This document shows positions 1-8,613 of a DNA stretch of 64,000 bases, one piece after another. The stretch comes from JAHBNG01 sp039028975 (GTDB lineage: Bacteria > Chloroflexota > Anaerolineae > Caldilineales > Caldilineaceae). Positions within the stretch are counted from its first letter, which is position 1. Every line of letters begins with the position of its first letter. The translations under genes were made by a program, and so were the position numbers. Location: positions 124,001-188,000 of the forward strand of contig JBCCHB010000004.1 of the NCBI GenBank assembly GCA_039028975.1, in the 5' to 3' direction. The notes under the pieces are model-generated. The model ran no database searches and was not told where the DNA came from. It worked only from the letters and a program-made list of their open reading frames with translations.

Positions 1-2
1 AA

Positions 3-1169
3 CTTCCGTGGGAACCACAAATTGCGCGGGTCTTTTGTACCTGTTTCCGCAACCGTGAAGAGCCAGAGGATCCAGGTGGCTACCTGACTTCAGACTGTCG
101 CGGTAACCTGCGCCGCATCCACGAGCAGTTTCAATCCGATCATGGGATGCAGCTGCGCATGGGGACTGAGCCAGAGATGATGTGGCTGAAGAAGGATGAG
201 AATGGTCAGCCTGCGGGTGGATTTAGCAAGCCCTTCTGCTACCACATCGATCAGTTTGAGTCACTGCGCCCCGTCACGTTGAAGGTGATGGAATACGCAC
301 GCAAGATGGGTCTGGACATGATTCAGGGTGATCACGAAGATGCTCCAGGTCAGCTTGAGCTAAACTTCATGTTTGACGACACGCTCAAGACCTGTGACCG
401 CTTGACCACCTATCGCCAGATCTGCGCTCAGGTCGCCCGTGAATTCAACCTAATTGCTTGCTTTATGTCTAAGCCATTTATGGGCGTTTCAGCTTCGGGC
501 TGTCACTTCAACCTCTCTCTGTGGACGGGTGGAGAAAGCAAGACAAACCCATTGGGCAATGACGTACTCCCAGGCATGGAGGCCAACTTTGGTTATGACA
601 AAGGTGGCGAGAATCTTTTTATGCCGCAGGCAGGTGAAACAAAGCCCGGGCCGGTGGGTCTCAACTGTATTGGTGGGGTCTTAGAGCACCTGCCCGCGCT
701 AACCACATTGGGCTGTGCCACGGTTAATTCTTACCGGCGCTTCTGGGATACAGGATTCTGGGCACCGGTCTTTGCCGACTGGGGATATCAGAATCGTACC
801 TGTAGTATGCGTGTCTCTGCCCCCGGCCGATTTGAGTTCCGTTCAGTCGATTCAACAGTAAACCCTTACCTCCTTTCCGCTGGTTTGCTCAAAGCCTTTG
901 ATCATGGCATTAACGATAACATCGACCCCGGTGAACCCGAGGCAGACAACGTTTATGACCTGGTTGAGGCAGGCAAGAAAGAAGTAAAGAAGGTCCCTCT
1001 CTCTCTAGGTGAAGCCATTGAAATGCTAGATGCAGATGAGACCATCAAGACGGCTCTTCCTGGTGACATGCACCGAGTCTTTATGCACTATAAGCGAGAT
1101 GAGTGGGAAAACTATCTAGCCACCGTTACCCAGTGGGATTTGGACACCTATTTGGATTGTCTGCCATAG
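3..1169 (+). CDS. Glutamine-synthetase-like ligase, 5'-truncated by window edge
   Basis: The frame is open from base 3, so the gene starts upstream of the window; about 389 C-terminal residues are visible. It is the catalytic domain of the glutamine synthetase fold: a GTEPEM glutamate-binding strand, GDHED, a GCHFNLSLW nucleotide/metal loop and NSYRR followed by NRT. Family chemistry is ATP-dependent amidation of the glutamate gamma-carboxyl with ammonia or an amine. It is clearly different from the GmaS paralogue at 12933: the usual HxH of that loop (GAHYHM in GmaS) reads CHFN here, and the arginine-rich segment after NSYRR is rewritten to FWDTGFWAPV. It heads a module with MgsABC-like genes and a flavoprotein, so amination of glutamate with a non-standard amine is inferred. 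The substrate cannot be read from sequence. Confidence 0.85.
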   Translation, partial: LPWEPQIARVFCTCFRNREEPEDPGGYLTSDCRGNLRRIHEQFQSDHGMQLRMGTEPEMMWLKKDENGQPAGGFSKPFCYHIDQFESLRPVTLKVMEYARKMGLDMIQGDHEDAPGQLELNFMFDDTLKTCDRLTTYRQICAQVAREFNLIACFMSKPFMGVSASGCHFNLSLWTGGESKTNPLGNDVLPGMEANFGYDKGGENLFMPQAGETKPGPVGLNCIGGVLEHLPALTTLGCATVNSYRRFWDTGFWAPVFADWGYQNRTCSMRVSAPGRFEFRSVDSTVNPYLLSAGLLKAFDHGINDNIDPGEPEADNVYDLVEAGKKEVKKVPLSLGEAIEMLDADETIKTALPGDMHRVFMHYKRDEWENYLATVTQWDLDTYLDCLP

Positions 1170-1206
1170 CAAGTGGGCAAGTGGGCAAGTGGGCAAGTGG
1201 GCAAGG
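1169..1206. repeat. Octamer tandem array GCAAGTGG
   Basis: Four perfect tandem copies of GCAAGTGG plus a partial fifth. The first base is the G of the preceding TAG stop codon. The array lies about 90 bases before the first mgsA-like gene. A comparable octamer array follows the fhs stop codon, upstream of the second mgsA. Confidence 0.9.
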
Positions 1207-1297
1207 ACAGATTCTACCGCTACTCGCTCACCTGCAAGCCTTGTCACCCCCGAATGTAGTTATCGGGGGCTGCAAATCTTAACATAAGGAGTCAACA

Positions 1298-2233
1298 ATG
1301 TGCGGCATTGCCGGAATTATACACCGCGGTCAATCCACTAATATTGGGGATCAGATGACCGCTATGCTTCGTTCTTTGAAGCACCGCGGACCGGACTCTA
1401 CCGGTTACGCTTTATATGGCCAGCCCCAAGAAGATGAGTTGGTTTTGCGTTTCAAGGTAGCTGAACAAGAAGATATGAGCAGTGGCTTTGAGATTCATGA
1501 TCAGATCAAGGAGCGACGGGCTGAAGTTGACCGCCGACTCAATCTGATTGGGGCTGAAATTGGGAACCGAGACGAGGCCACCGAATATGCCTATCGCTAT
1601 CAACTTAAGTTTGATGGCGATTTGCGCCAGCTCTCTGACTATGTTGAAGATGTAGAAGGGGCAGAGATCTTATCCTTAGGTCGCTCGTTGGAGCTGATCA
1701 AAGATTTAGGTGATGCAGATGTGGTTTCGGATCAGTATGATTTAGATGATTTTCAAGGAACCCATGCCATCGGTCATACTCGTATGGCGACTGAATCGGA
1801 TGTGGATATTCGGTCAGCTCATCCCTATTGGGCTTATCCGTTTCAGGATATTTCGGTTGTCCACAATGGCCAGTTGACCAACTACTGGACCATGCGTCGC
1901 AATCTGGAACGCAAGGGGCAACGCTTTGTTTCCAATTGCGATTCCGAGCTATTGGCCGTTTATGTTGGCTACAAGATGGAGCAGGGTTCTACGTTGGAAG
2001 AGGCGTTAGAAGATTCGGTTGAAGAGCTGGACGGCGTCTTTACCTATCTCGTCGCAACGTCCGACAGTTTAGGCATGGCCAAAGATGTCATGGCCGCAAA
2101 GCCTATGGTTCTCTATGAGAGTGACGACATTATTGCGATGGCATCGGAAGAGGTGGCCATTCGCTCTATCTTCCCCTATGAAATCGACACATATGATCCG
2201 TATGCTGGGGAGGTATTTGTATGGCAAAGCTAG
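1298..2233 (+). CDS. MgsA-like class-II glutamine amidotransferase subunit (module 1)
   Basis: 311 residues starting MCGIAGI. The Cys at position 2 is the N-terminal nucleophile of class-II (Ntn) glutamine amidotransferases, and HRGPDS, GHTRMATES, VHNGQLTNY and SNCDSE are the glutamine-pocket motifs. It corresponds to the amidotransferase third of glutamate synthase, split off as in GlxB and in N-methylglutamate synthase MgsA. ATAAGGAG upstream supports the start. It overlaps the MgsB-like gene by 13 bases, so translation is probably coupled. It is a paralogue of 8614-9567, and both insert an acidic, poorly conserved segment between residues ~45 and 145. Role inferred: transfer of an amine or amide nitrogen within a three-subunit complex. 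The amine specificity is unknown. Confidence 0.87.
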   Translation: MCGIAGIIHRGQSTNIGDQMTAMLRSLKHRGPDSTGYALYGQPQEDELVLRFKVAEQEDMSSGFEIHDQIKERRAEVDRRLNLIGAEIGNRDEATEYAYRYQLKFDGDLRQLSDYVEDVEGAEILSLGRSLELIKDLGDADVVSDQYDLDDFQGTHAIGHTRMATESDVDIRSAHPYWAYPFQDISVVHNGQLTNYWTMRRNLERKGQRFVSNCDSELLAVYVGYKMEQGSTLEEALEDSVEELDGVFTYLVATSDSLGMAKDVMAAKPMVLYESDDIIAMASEEVAIRSIFPYEIDTYDPYAGEVFVWQS

Positions 2234-3063
2234 CAGAACGGACGCTGAGTGGCGTTCACACCGAAACATTGGCTGGGCGAGACCACGCTGCCTTTTACGA
2301 AGCAGAAAGTGAGAGTGAGGACCGCTTCCTCTATCCCTACGCCCATGAAGTCGATATCGACAAAGAAGGCGTGATTGATGCTGAGGGAATTTCGGAAACA
2401 GCAGTCAATCTTCAGATTCGGGCAATGATGAAAGAGGGCATTGGTCATATTATCATCAAGAATCCTGGTGCCAAGCATTCCATGATCTGTGGCATCCTTA
2501 ACCGCCTCAAGATAACAGTTGAAGGCAGTTTGGGTTACTTTGGTTGTGGTCTAATCGATGGCCCCAACGTTCATATTAAGGGGCGTGTTGGCTGGGGATG
2601 CGGCGAAAATATGATGGCAGGAACCATTGTTATCGACAAGAATGCTGGCTCTAGTTTTGGCGCGGGTTTGCGTGGCGGGGATCTGGTCTGTAGAGGAGAT
2701 GTAGGTGGTCGTACTGGCATCTCCATGAAAGCTGGCACCATCATTGTTGGCGGACGTACGGGGAGCCTCTCTGGCTTTATGATGCAGCGTGGTCGAATGC
2801 TCATTCTGGGCAATGCAGATGACAACCTGGGTGATTCTATGTATGACGGCACCATCTACGTAGGTGGCTCCATCAAATCGTTGGGGATTGACGCCGTTCC
2901 CGCCGAGCTGACTGATGCAGATATTACGTGGCTAAATCGCAAACTCAATATGTACAGCCTGGATGCGCCCAACGGTGTGGAGAATATTCAAAAGATTGTT
3001 GCCGGTAAGGTTCTATGGAATTACGACAATCTTGAGCCAACCGAAAAGAAGATTGTTTTATAG
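2221..3063 (+). CDS. MgsB-like GXGXG-repeat subunit (module 1)
   Basis: 280 residues. The core (about 60-250) consists of repeated short beta-strands with GCG, GAGLRGG, GRTG and GNADDNLGDSMYDG turns, the right-handed beta-helix also found at the C-terminus of glutamate synthase and in FwdC. It is the structural subunit (GlxC/MgsB-like) joining amidotransferase and FMN domains. The start overlaps the previous gene by 13 bases, exactly as in the second copy at 9555. It is 48 residues longer than that paralogue, mostly at the N-terminus. A complex with the proteins at 1298 and 3298 is inferred from order and family. Confidence 0.85.
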   Translation: MAKLAERTLSGVHTETLAGRDHAAFYEAESESEDRFLYPYAHEVDIDKEGVIDAEGISETAVNLQIRAMMKEGIGHIIIKNPGAKHSMICGILNRLKITVEGSLGYFGCGLIDGPNVHIKGRVGWGCGENMMAGTIVIDKNAGSSFGAGLRGGDLVCRGDVGGRTGISMKAGTIIVGGRTGSLSGFMMQRGRMLILGNADDNLGDSMYDGTIYVGGSIKSLGIDAVPAELTDADITWLNRKLNMYSLDAPNGVENIQKIVAGKVLWNYDNLEPTEKKIVL

Positions 3064-3130
3064 TTATTGGTTGCTAGTTGTTGGTCACTAATTATTGGTT
3101 GCCGGTCATTGATCAGTGATCACGTAAGGT

Positions 3131-3229
3131 CCTAAGGCATCAAGATCAAATAAAGTCCGAGACTTCGGGCCTGTCATCTCGAGTACCGAGAGAGCTTCCA
3201 TTACGTTTTATTAAATTCTCGATCCTTAA
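3131..3229 (+). repeat. MITE-like element, family C, copy 1
   Basis: A 99-base element with imperfect terminal inverted repeats, starting CCTAAGGCATCAAGATC and ending TTCTCGATCCTTA. A second copy of the same length lies in opposite orientation at 39396-39494, with long identical blocks such as CTTCCATTACGTTTTATTA. There is no coding potential. It sits inside the mgsB-mgsC spacer. Confidence 0.8.
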
Positions 3230-3297
3230 CATACAAGATGACGCATCTAGTTACCAGGTACCAGCTATCAATGACCAAATAGAGGGAACTTTATTAA

Positions 3298-4686
3298 ATG
3301 TATTCTACAAAACATTTTCAAGATGCGGTGAATGGCTCGAATGGGCATGGCCCCTACCAACGCAATACAAGCGTTTTGGGAACCAACGCCACCTTTACGC
3401 CCACGGTGATTGACGACATTCACATAAAATCCGAATTGGGTCGTTATCGCATGCGTGGAATGGCCATGTTCAAGCCCATTCCTAATTGGGATGATCTGAC
3501 TTTTCTGCCCGGCACGTTAACCCGTTTTGTGATTGAGGGATACCGAGAAAAGTGTCTGACTGAGACAGTTATCGGTCCTAAGGCCAAGAATCCGCTGGTG
3601 CTGGACATTCCTATTTACATTACGGGTATGAGCTTTGGTGCGCTCTCTTACGAGGCGAAGGTAGCTTTGGCCCGTGGTGCGACCATGGCTGGGACAGCAA
3701 CCTGCTCTGGTGAAGGTGGCATGATTCCTGATGAGCGCCGCTACTCTGACAAATGGCTCTATCAGCTGATTCAGTCTCGCTATGGTTTTAATCCTCACCA
3801 TGCCCAATTAGCGGATTGCATCGAATTTTTCATTGGCCAGGGCTGTAAGGTGGGCCTAGGTGGCCACTTAATGGGGCAAAAGGTGACGGATCAGGTAGCA
3901 GAGATGCGCTCTTTACCCGCGGGAATTGATCAGCGTTCTCCCGCTCGCCATCCAGACTGGTTGGGACCTGATGATTTGGCCCTAAAGATCGACGAAATTC
4001 GGGAAGCCACCAACGGTGAGATTCCGATTCAGCTTAAGTTTGGTGCGGCACGCATCTACGATGATGTGCGCATGGCGGCCAAGACTGGCCCTGACAGCAT
4101 CTATATTGATGGGATGGAAGGCTCAACGGGTGCTGGTCCTCATATCGCTACAGAAGAGACTGGGATACCTGGCATCGCAGCCATTCGTCAGGCCCGCATG
4201 GCCCTGGATGATGTAGGCAAGTCTGGCGAGATTTCGCTAGTTTATGCCGGTGGAATCCGCAATGGTGCCGATGTAGCCAAGGCCTTGGCTCTGGGTGCAG
4301 ACTGTGTAGCCATCGGCACTGCGGCCATGATGGCCCTCAACTGTAACAAAGACATTCCGGAAGCGGACTACGAAGGAACCATCGGTGTTCCGGCTGGATA
4401 CTGTTACCACTGCCATACTGGCGCTTGCCCTGTTGGCGTAGCAACCCAAGATCCAGAGCTACGCAAGCGCCTCAATCCAGATGAAGCAGCCATACGCGTC
4501 TATAATTTCTTACACACGCTGGCAATTGAATGTCAGCTCATGGCCCGGGCTTGTGGCAAAACCAACGTCCACTCATTAGAGCCTGAAGATCTAGCAGCAC
4601 TGACTTCAGAGGCCTCAGCTATGGCCATGGTGCCGCTGGCTGGGACACAGCACACGGTTGGACGACCCGATATGAATCGGTATTAG
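3298..4686 (+). CDS. MgsC-like FMN/Fe-S glutamate-synthase-domain protein (module 1)
   Basis: 462 residues matching the central FMN-binding domain of glutamate synthase (GltB family; GlxD/MgsC). Visible motifs are ITGMSFGALS, SGEGG, DQRSPARHPD, the phosphate-binding YAGGIRNGADVAKALALGAD, and a GYCYHCHTGACPVGVATQD iron-sulphur loop with Cys369, Cys372 and Cys377. The subunit is expected to carry out the reductive step forming the amino-acid product. It is separated from the MgsB-like gene by a 234-base spacer holding a MITE-like element, but lies in the same direction. GAGGGAACTTTATTAA precedes the ATG. It is a paralogue of 10809-12164. Known MgsABC makes N-methylglutamate; which amine this copy uses is not visible. 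Confidence 0.87.
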   Translation: MYSTKHFQDAVNGSNGHGPYQRNTSVLGTNATFTPTVIDDIHIKSELGRYRMRGMAMFKPIPNWDDLTFLPGTLTRFVIEGYREKCLTETVIGPKAKNPLVLDIPIYITGMSFGALSYEAKVALARGATMAGTATCSGEGGMIPDERRYSDKWLYQLIQSRYGFNPHHAQLADCIEFFIGQGCKVGLGGHLMGQKVTDQVAEMRSLPAGIDQRSPARHPDWLGPDDLALKIDEIREATNGEIPIQLKFGAARIYDDVRMAAKTGPDSIYIDGMEGSTGAGPHIATEETGIPGIAAIRQARMALDDVGKSGEISLVYAGGIRNGADVAKALALGADCVAIGTAAMMALNCNKDIPEADYEGTIGVPAGYCYHCHTGACPVGVATQDPELRKRLNPDEAAIRVYNFLHTLAIECQLMARACGKTNVHSLEPEDLAALTSEASAMAMVPLAGTQHTVGRPDMNRY

Positions 4687-4783
4687 AAGAGGTAATCGGT
4701 AAATTGGTAATCAGTCTGTCGGTAGCGAAACCGAATACTGACCTACCGAATACTGACCCACTGGACACTGAACAGAGGCTAAG

Positions 4784-6115
4784 ATGGATTTACCAAAAAA
4801 ATCTCGCTATGTTGTGATTGGCGCGGGTATTCATGGGTTGAGTACGGCGTGGCATTTGGCAATGGAGCTGAAAGCCCGAGGTAGAGGCAGCGGCGAAGAC
4901 ATTATCATTATTGACAAGACGGGGATTGCGGCAGGCGCAAGTGGCATTGCCTGCGGCGTTGTACGCAATTTTTATTACCAGCCAGCCATGGGCGAGGTGA
5001 TGCGGGTTAGCGTGGATGTTTGGGAATCTGACCCAGAGACCTTTGCCTATAGTGATGTTGGCTATTTAGGGGTTGTGGCAGATGTTCAGGTGGGCGATGT
5101 AGAAGCCATGTATGAACGTCAGCTAGCCAGTGGCTATCGCTCCTCGTTGATTCGGGGTGAAGTAGCAACTGAGCGATATATGAAATCACTTTTTCCTGAT
5201 TGGAAAGCCAAAGGTTTGGCAGCTGTGATTCATGAGCATCAGGGCGGATTTGCCTTCAATAAAGATGCCATGTATGGGCTTGCCAGCAAAGCCCAGGCAG
5301 AGGGTGTGCGCATCTATGAAGGTGTTGAGGTGACTGGCTTTACCACGTCCAATGGTACGGGCAGCGAAGTGACGGCTGTTGAGACAAACCAAGGCACCAT
5401 CGAAACCGACGAAGTAGTGGTTGCCGTTGGACCCTGGATTAAGAGCATCTGGACTATGCTAGGCTTGCCGAATCAGATTGATGTGAAAGACAATGATGGC
5501 AATGTCCACAAAGATTTGGATATGTGGACCTACTGGCGCCTGCAAGAGGGTGAAATTGATGTAGATCCTAAGATGTTTGTGGATGCAGATGGCAATACAC
5601 CGTCAGTCGTGCATGTGGATTCAACCCAACCATTGATTTCAGATTCGACGGGTGAAGTCATCACCCAAGACCAGTGGGGCATCTACTTCAAGCAAGATAA
5701 GCATGGTGTTCAAGGTGGTGCCGTACCTGATGATATGGGCAATGATGCCCAGGTTGATCCCTACGGGACGGCTAGCCCTTACTACGTGGTAGACGAAAAC
5801 TTTATTGATTATTGGACCAGTGGGTTGGCCCACTGCATGGGGCGTTTTGAAGGTGCTCACCTCCACTACAAGAACATCCCTAGCGGCGGCATCGGTGCAT
5901 TTACAGCAGATAACTTCCCTGTCTTCGATCGTATGTTGCCCAACGTTTATGTAATTGCCGATTCTAATCATGGTTTCAAGATGATCGGTGTAGGCAAAGA
6001 GGTAGCCAGTTCGTTGATGGGAGAGCATTCATCTGTCCTTCACCCATTCCGCTACTCACGCTATGCAGAGGGTGATCTGCATCCCATGTCTAACAGTCCA
6101 TTTCCATGGAGCTAA
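4784..6115 (+). CDS. DAO-family FAD-dependent oxidoreductase (module 1)
   Basis: 443 residues. The N-terminal dinucleotide-binding motif VVIGAGIHGLSTAWHLA is followed by an ASGIACGVVRN substrate/FAD segment and a C-terminal GGIGAFTADNFPVFD and SNHGFKMIGVGKE region typical of D-amino-acid oxidase/sarcosine-oxidase-type flavoenzymes. It resembles MgdA (16288) in fold, but the RHDAV motif that carries covalent FMN in heterotetrameric sarcosine oxidases reads NKDAM here, so it probably uses FAD only. Its last gene neighbour is a 132-residue unknown protein, not the MgdB/C/D set. Proposed role: oxidation or demethylation of the N-substituted glutamate made by module 1. This is inference from context. 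Confidence 0.78.
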   Translation: MDLPKKSRYVVIGAGIHGLSTAWHLAMELKARGRGSGEDIIIIDKTGIAAGASGIACGVVRNFYYQPAMGEVMRVSVDVWESDPETFAYSDVGYLGVVADVQVGDVEAMYERQLASGYRSSLIRGEVATERYMKSLFPDWKAKGLAAVIHEHQGGFAFNKDAMYGLASKAQAEGVRIYEGVEVTGFTTSNGTGSEVTAVETNQGTIETDEVVVAVGPWIKSIWTMLGLPNQIDVKDNDGNVHKDLDMWTYWRLQEGEIDVDPKMFVDADGNTPSVVHVDSTQPLISDSTGEVITQDQWGIYFKQDKHGVQGGAVPDDMGNDAQVDPYGTASPYYVVDENFIDYWTSGLAHCMGRFEGAHLHYKNIPSGGIGAFTADNFPVFDRMLPNVYVIADSNHGFKMIGVGKEVASSLMGEHSSVLHPFRYSRYAEGDLHPMSNSPFPWS

Positions 6116-6231
6116 TTGAATGATGACAAGATGATGAAGATGGGGGAATGCTCGGGATGAGTGAAGTGAGATCGAATAGGTACTCATCTTTTCATCCGCA
6201 TCATCTTCATCATTTCCCTAAGGAAGCTATT

Positions 6232-6630
6232 ATGAGTGAAAATACGAATGGTTCAAACGGATTTTTAGTTACTGATGAAGGGCTAGATACTGAGCGTGAG
6301 CAGGAGATTGGCCAACATATTGGCTATCGCTATGATGTGAATCTCCTGCCCGATTATTCACGGATCACACCTTTTCTAACAAAATATATGGAAATTATGG
6401 GTTGGCAGGATCTGAATTGGCTAGAAGATATTCATCTTGGCTATCAGGAAGATCGGCCTGCCGTATTTGATCGCAATATCAATGGTTGGTTACGGTTGCC
6501 TGAGGATATGAAACTGCCCGACAATCAGCAGGATCGGGATATGTTGGCTCGGGAGCTGTTGATCCGCTCTCAGATGTCACCCAACCATCCTTTGGTGGCA
6601 CTGAAGAATACGTATAAAAAGTTTGATTAG
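6232..6630 (+). CDS. Unknown 132-residue protein, partner of module-1 flavoprotein
   Basis: I do not recognise this family. The start at 6232 (MSENTNGSNG) is chosen because TAAGGAAG lies just upstream; an in-frame ATG at 6148 would translate low-complexity spacer. The product is soluble and acidic at its N-terminus, with many aromatic residues (WQDLNWLEDIHLGY, NINGWLRLPEDM) and no cysteines, signal peptide or membrane segment. It lies between the DAO-family oxidoreductase and fhs. A small accessory subunit or chaperone of the flavoprotein is a reasonable guess, but no domain proves it. Confidence 0.7.
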   Translation: MSENTNGSNGFLVTDEGLDTEREQEIGQHIGYRYDVNLLPDYSRITPFLTKYMEIMGWQDLNWLEDIHLGYQEDRPAVFDRNINGWLRLPEDMKLPDNQQDRDMLARELLIRSQMSPNHPLVALKNTYKKFD

Positions 6631-6675
6631 GGTAGAAGCGGTACCAATACAACTTCCAATCCGAGGAATTTCTCT

Positions 6676-8388
6676 GTGAGCAAAAAAACATCTGTCCCTA
6701 GCGACATTGAAATCGCCCAAGCGGCGACTCTTCAACCCATTGAATCTGTGGCTGAAAAGATGGGGTTGACTCGTAGTGACATTGAATTTTATGGCGATAA
6801 TATGGCCAAGGTGAAGTTGGAGGCATTGGAGAGCCTAAGCAGCCGTCCCAATGCCAAGTACGTGGTGGTGACGGCAGTGACGCCAACGCCGTTGGGTGAA
6901 GGCAAATCGACCACCACCGTTGGTTTGGGCCAAGGTATGCATCACATCGGCAAGACTGCTTCTATTGCCATTCGCCAGCCTTCCCAGGGACCAACCTTTG
7001 GCATAAAAGGAGGTGCGGCAGGCGGTGGATATAGCCAGGTGGTGCCCATGGAGCAGTTCAACCTACACATGACTGGTGATCTGCACGCGGTGACCGCGGC
7101 CAACAATCTGCTGGCTGCCATGATCGATAACCATGTCTACCAAGGCAATGATCTCAATATCGACCCCTACTCGATTACGTGGCGACGAGTAATTGATGTC
7201 AATGACCGAGAAGTGCGCAACATTATTTCTGGCCTTGGTGTTAAAAGCGATGGTCGAGCGCGCCAGAGTGGCTTTGATATTACGGTTGCCAGCGAAGTCA
7301 TGGCGATTCTAGCCCTGACAACCGACCTCAAAGATATGCGAGAACGCTTTGGGCGCGTTGTGATTGGCAACAACCGCAAGAAAGAACCCATTACTGCGGA
7401 AGATCTCAAGGGTGCCGGTGCCATGACCGTTCTGATGAAAGAGGCCATTAAACCAAACCTCTTCCAGACGTTGGAAAACACACCCGCCCTGGTTCATGCC
7501 GGTCCCTTTGCCAATATTGCTCATGGCAACAGCTCAATTTTGGCCGATCAGATTGGCATTAAGGCTGGTGACTATCTGATTACCGAAGCTGGCTTTGGCG
7601 CGGATATCGGTGCCGAGAAATTCTTCAATATCAAATGCCGTTATAGCGGATTGCGCCCTGATGCTGCGGTGGTGGTGGCTACCGTTCGGGCGCTCAAGCT
7701 ACACACAGGCAAGTACAAAGTCGTGCCTGGCCGCCCACTTCCCGAGGATATGCTCAAAGAGAATCCCGATGATGTGCTGGAAGGTGCAGCCAATCTGAAG
7801 AAGCAGGTCCAGAACATGCTACGCCACGGCGTTAGCCCTGTTATTTGCATCAACCACTTTTACACAGACCACGACAGCGAAGTGCAGGCTATTTTTGATG
7901 TGGCCAAAGAGATGGGTGTGCGCTGCGCTCTATCTAGCCACTGGGCGGAAGGTGGTGCAGGTGCCAAAGATCTCGCCCAAGCCGTAGTAGACGCTGCTGA
8001 AGAGCCGACCAATTTTGAGTTCCTCTACGATGTGGAGCTACCCATCAAGGAAAAGATCGAGATTCTAGCCAAAGAGATCTACGGTGCCGCCGATGTCTCG
8101 TATGAGGCCAAGGCCAATTCGCAGATCAAAAGCTACGAGGCCAACGGCTTTGGCAACTTGCCAATCTGTATGGCCAAGACCCACCTCAGTCTCTCTCACG
8201 ATCCGAATTTGAAGGGCGCACCCACCGGCTTTACCTTCCCCATTCGAGAAGTGCGAGCCAGCGTTGGTGCTGGCTTTATCTATCCATTGGCAGGGGCTAT
8301 GCGCACCATGCCGGGGCTGCCTAAACGACCAGCAGCAGAACGGGTTGATATTGACTTTGAGACGGGGCAGGTTGTGGGTTTGTTTTAG
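6676..8388 (+). CDS. fhs: Formate-tetrahydrofolate ligase
   Basis: 570 residues, close to the usual ~555-560 of formate-THF ligase (10-formyl-THF synthetase), which interconverts formate + ATP + THF and 10-formyl-THF. The ATP-binding motif TPLGEGKSTTT lies near residue 70. GPTFGIKGGAAGGGY, FNLHMTGD, TEAGFGADIGAEKF and the C-terminal IREVRASVGAGF and LPKRPAAE blocks are family signatures. The start is GTG, preceded by CCGAGGAATTTCTCT. In this locus it would use C1 units released by TMAO and N-methylglutamate demethylation, either to formate with ATP gain or into biosynthesis. The gene is followed immediately by a 168-base octamer array. Confidence 0.97.
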   Translation: MSKKTSVPSDIEIAQAATLQPIESVAEKMGLTRSDIEFYGDNMAKVKLEALESLSSRPNAKYVVVTAVTPTPLGEGKSTTTVGLGQGMHHIGKTASIAIRQPSQGPTFGIKGGAAGGGYSQVVPMEQFNLHMTGDLHAVTAANNLLAAMIDNHVYQGNDLNIDPYSITWRRVIDVNDREVRNIISGLGVKSDGRARQSGFDITVASEVMAILALTTDLKDMRERFGRVVIGNNRKKEPITAEDLKGAGAMTVLMKEAIKPNLFQTLENTPALVHAGPFANIAHGNSSILADQIGIKAGDYLITEAGFGADIGAEKFFNIKCRYSGLRPDAAVVVATVRALKLHTGKYKVVPGRPLPEDMLKENPDDVLEGAANLKKQVQNMLRHGVSPVICINHFYTDHDSEVQAIFDVAKEMGVRCALSSHWAEGGAGAKDLAQAVVDAAEEPTNFEFLYDVELPIKEKIEILAKEIYGAADVSYEAKANSQIKSYEANGFGNLPICMAKTHLSLSHDPNLKGAPTGFTFPIREVRASVGAGFIYPLAGAMRTMPGLPKRPAAERVDIDFETGQVVGLF

Positions 8389-8555
8389 CAGGTTTGCAGG
8401 TTTGCAGGTTTGCAGGTTTGCAGGTTTGCAGGTTTGCAGGTGAGCAGGTGAGCAGGTGAGCAGGTTTGCAGGTTTGCAGGTTTGCAGGTTTGCAGGTTTG
8501 CAGGTGAGCAGGTGAGCAGGTGAGCAGGTGAGCAGGTGAGCAGGTGAGCAGGTGA
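8388..8555. repeat. 21-copy octamer array GCAGGTTT / GCAGGTGA
   Basis: Exactly 21 tandem octamers in four blocks: 6x GCAGGTTT, 3x GCAGGTGA, 5x GCAGGTTT, 7x GCAGGTGA. The first base is the final G of the fhs TAG stop codon. It ends 58 bases before mgsA. Open frames crossing it on the minus strand are repeat artefacts. Confidence 0.97.
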
Positions 8556-8613
8556 CAATCGTACTTGCCCACTTGCCCACTTGCCATCTTTCTCTCTTTA
8601 GGAAATTTAAAGC

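Noticed and set aside
8388..8555. CRISPR array
   Set aside because: Unit is an 8-base tandem repeat with no spacers and no cas genes nearby.
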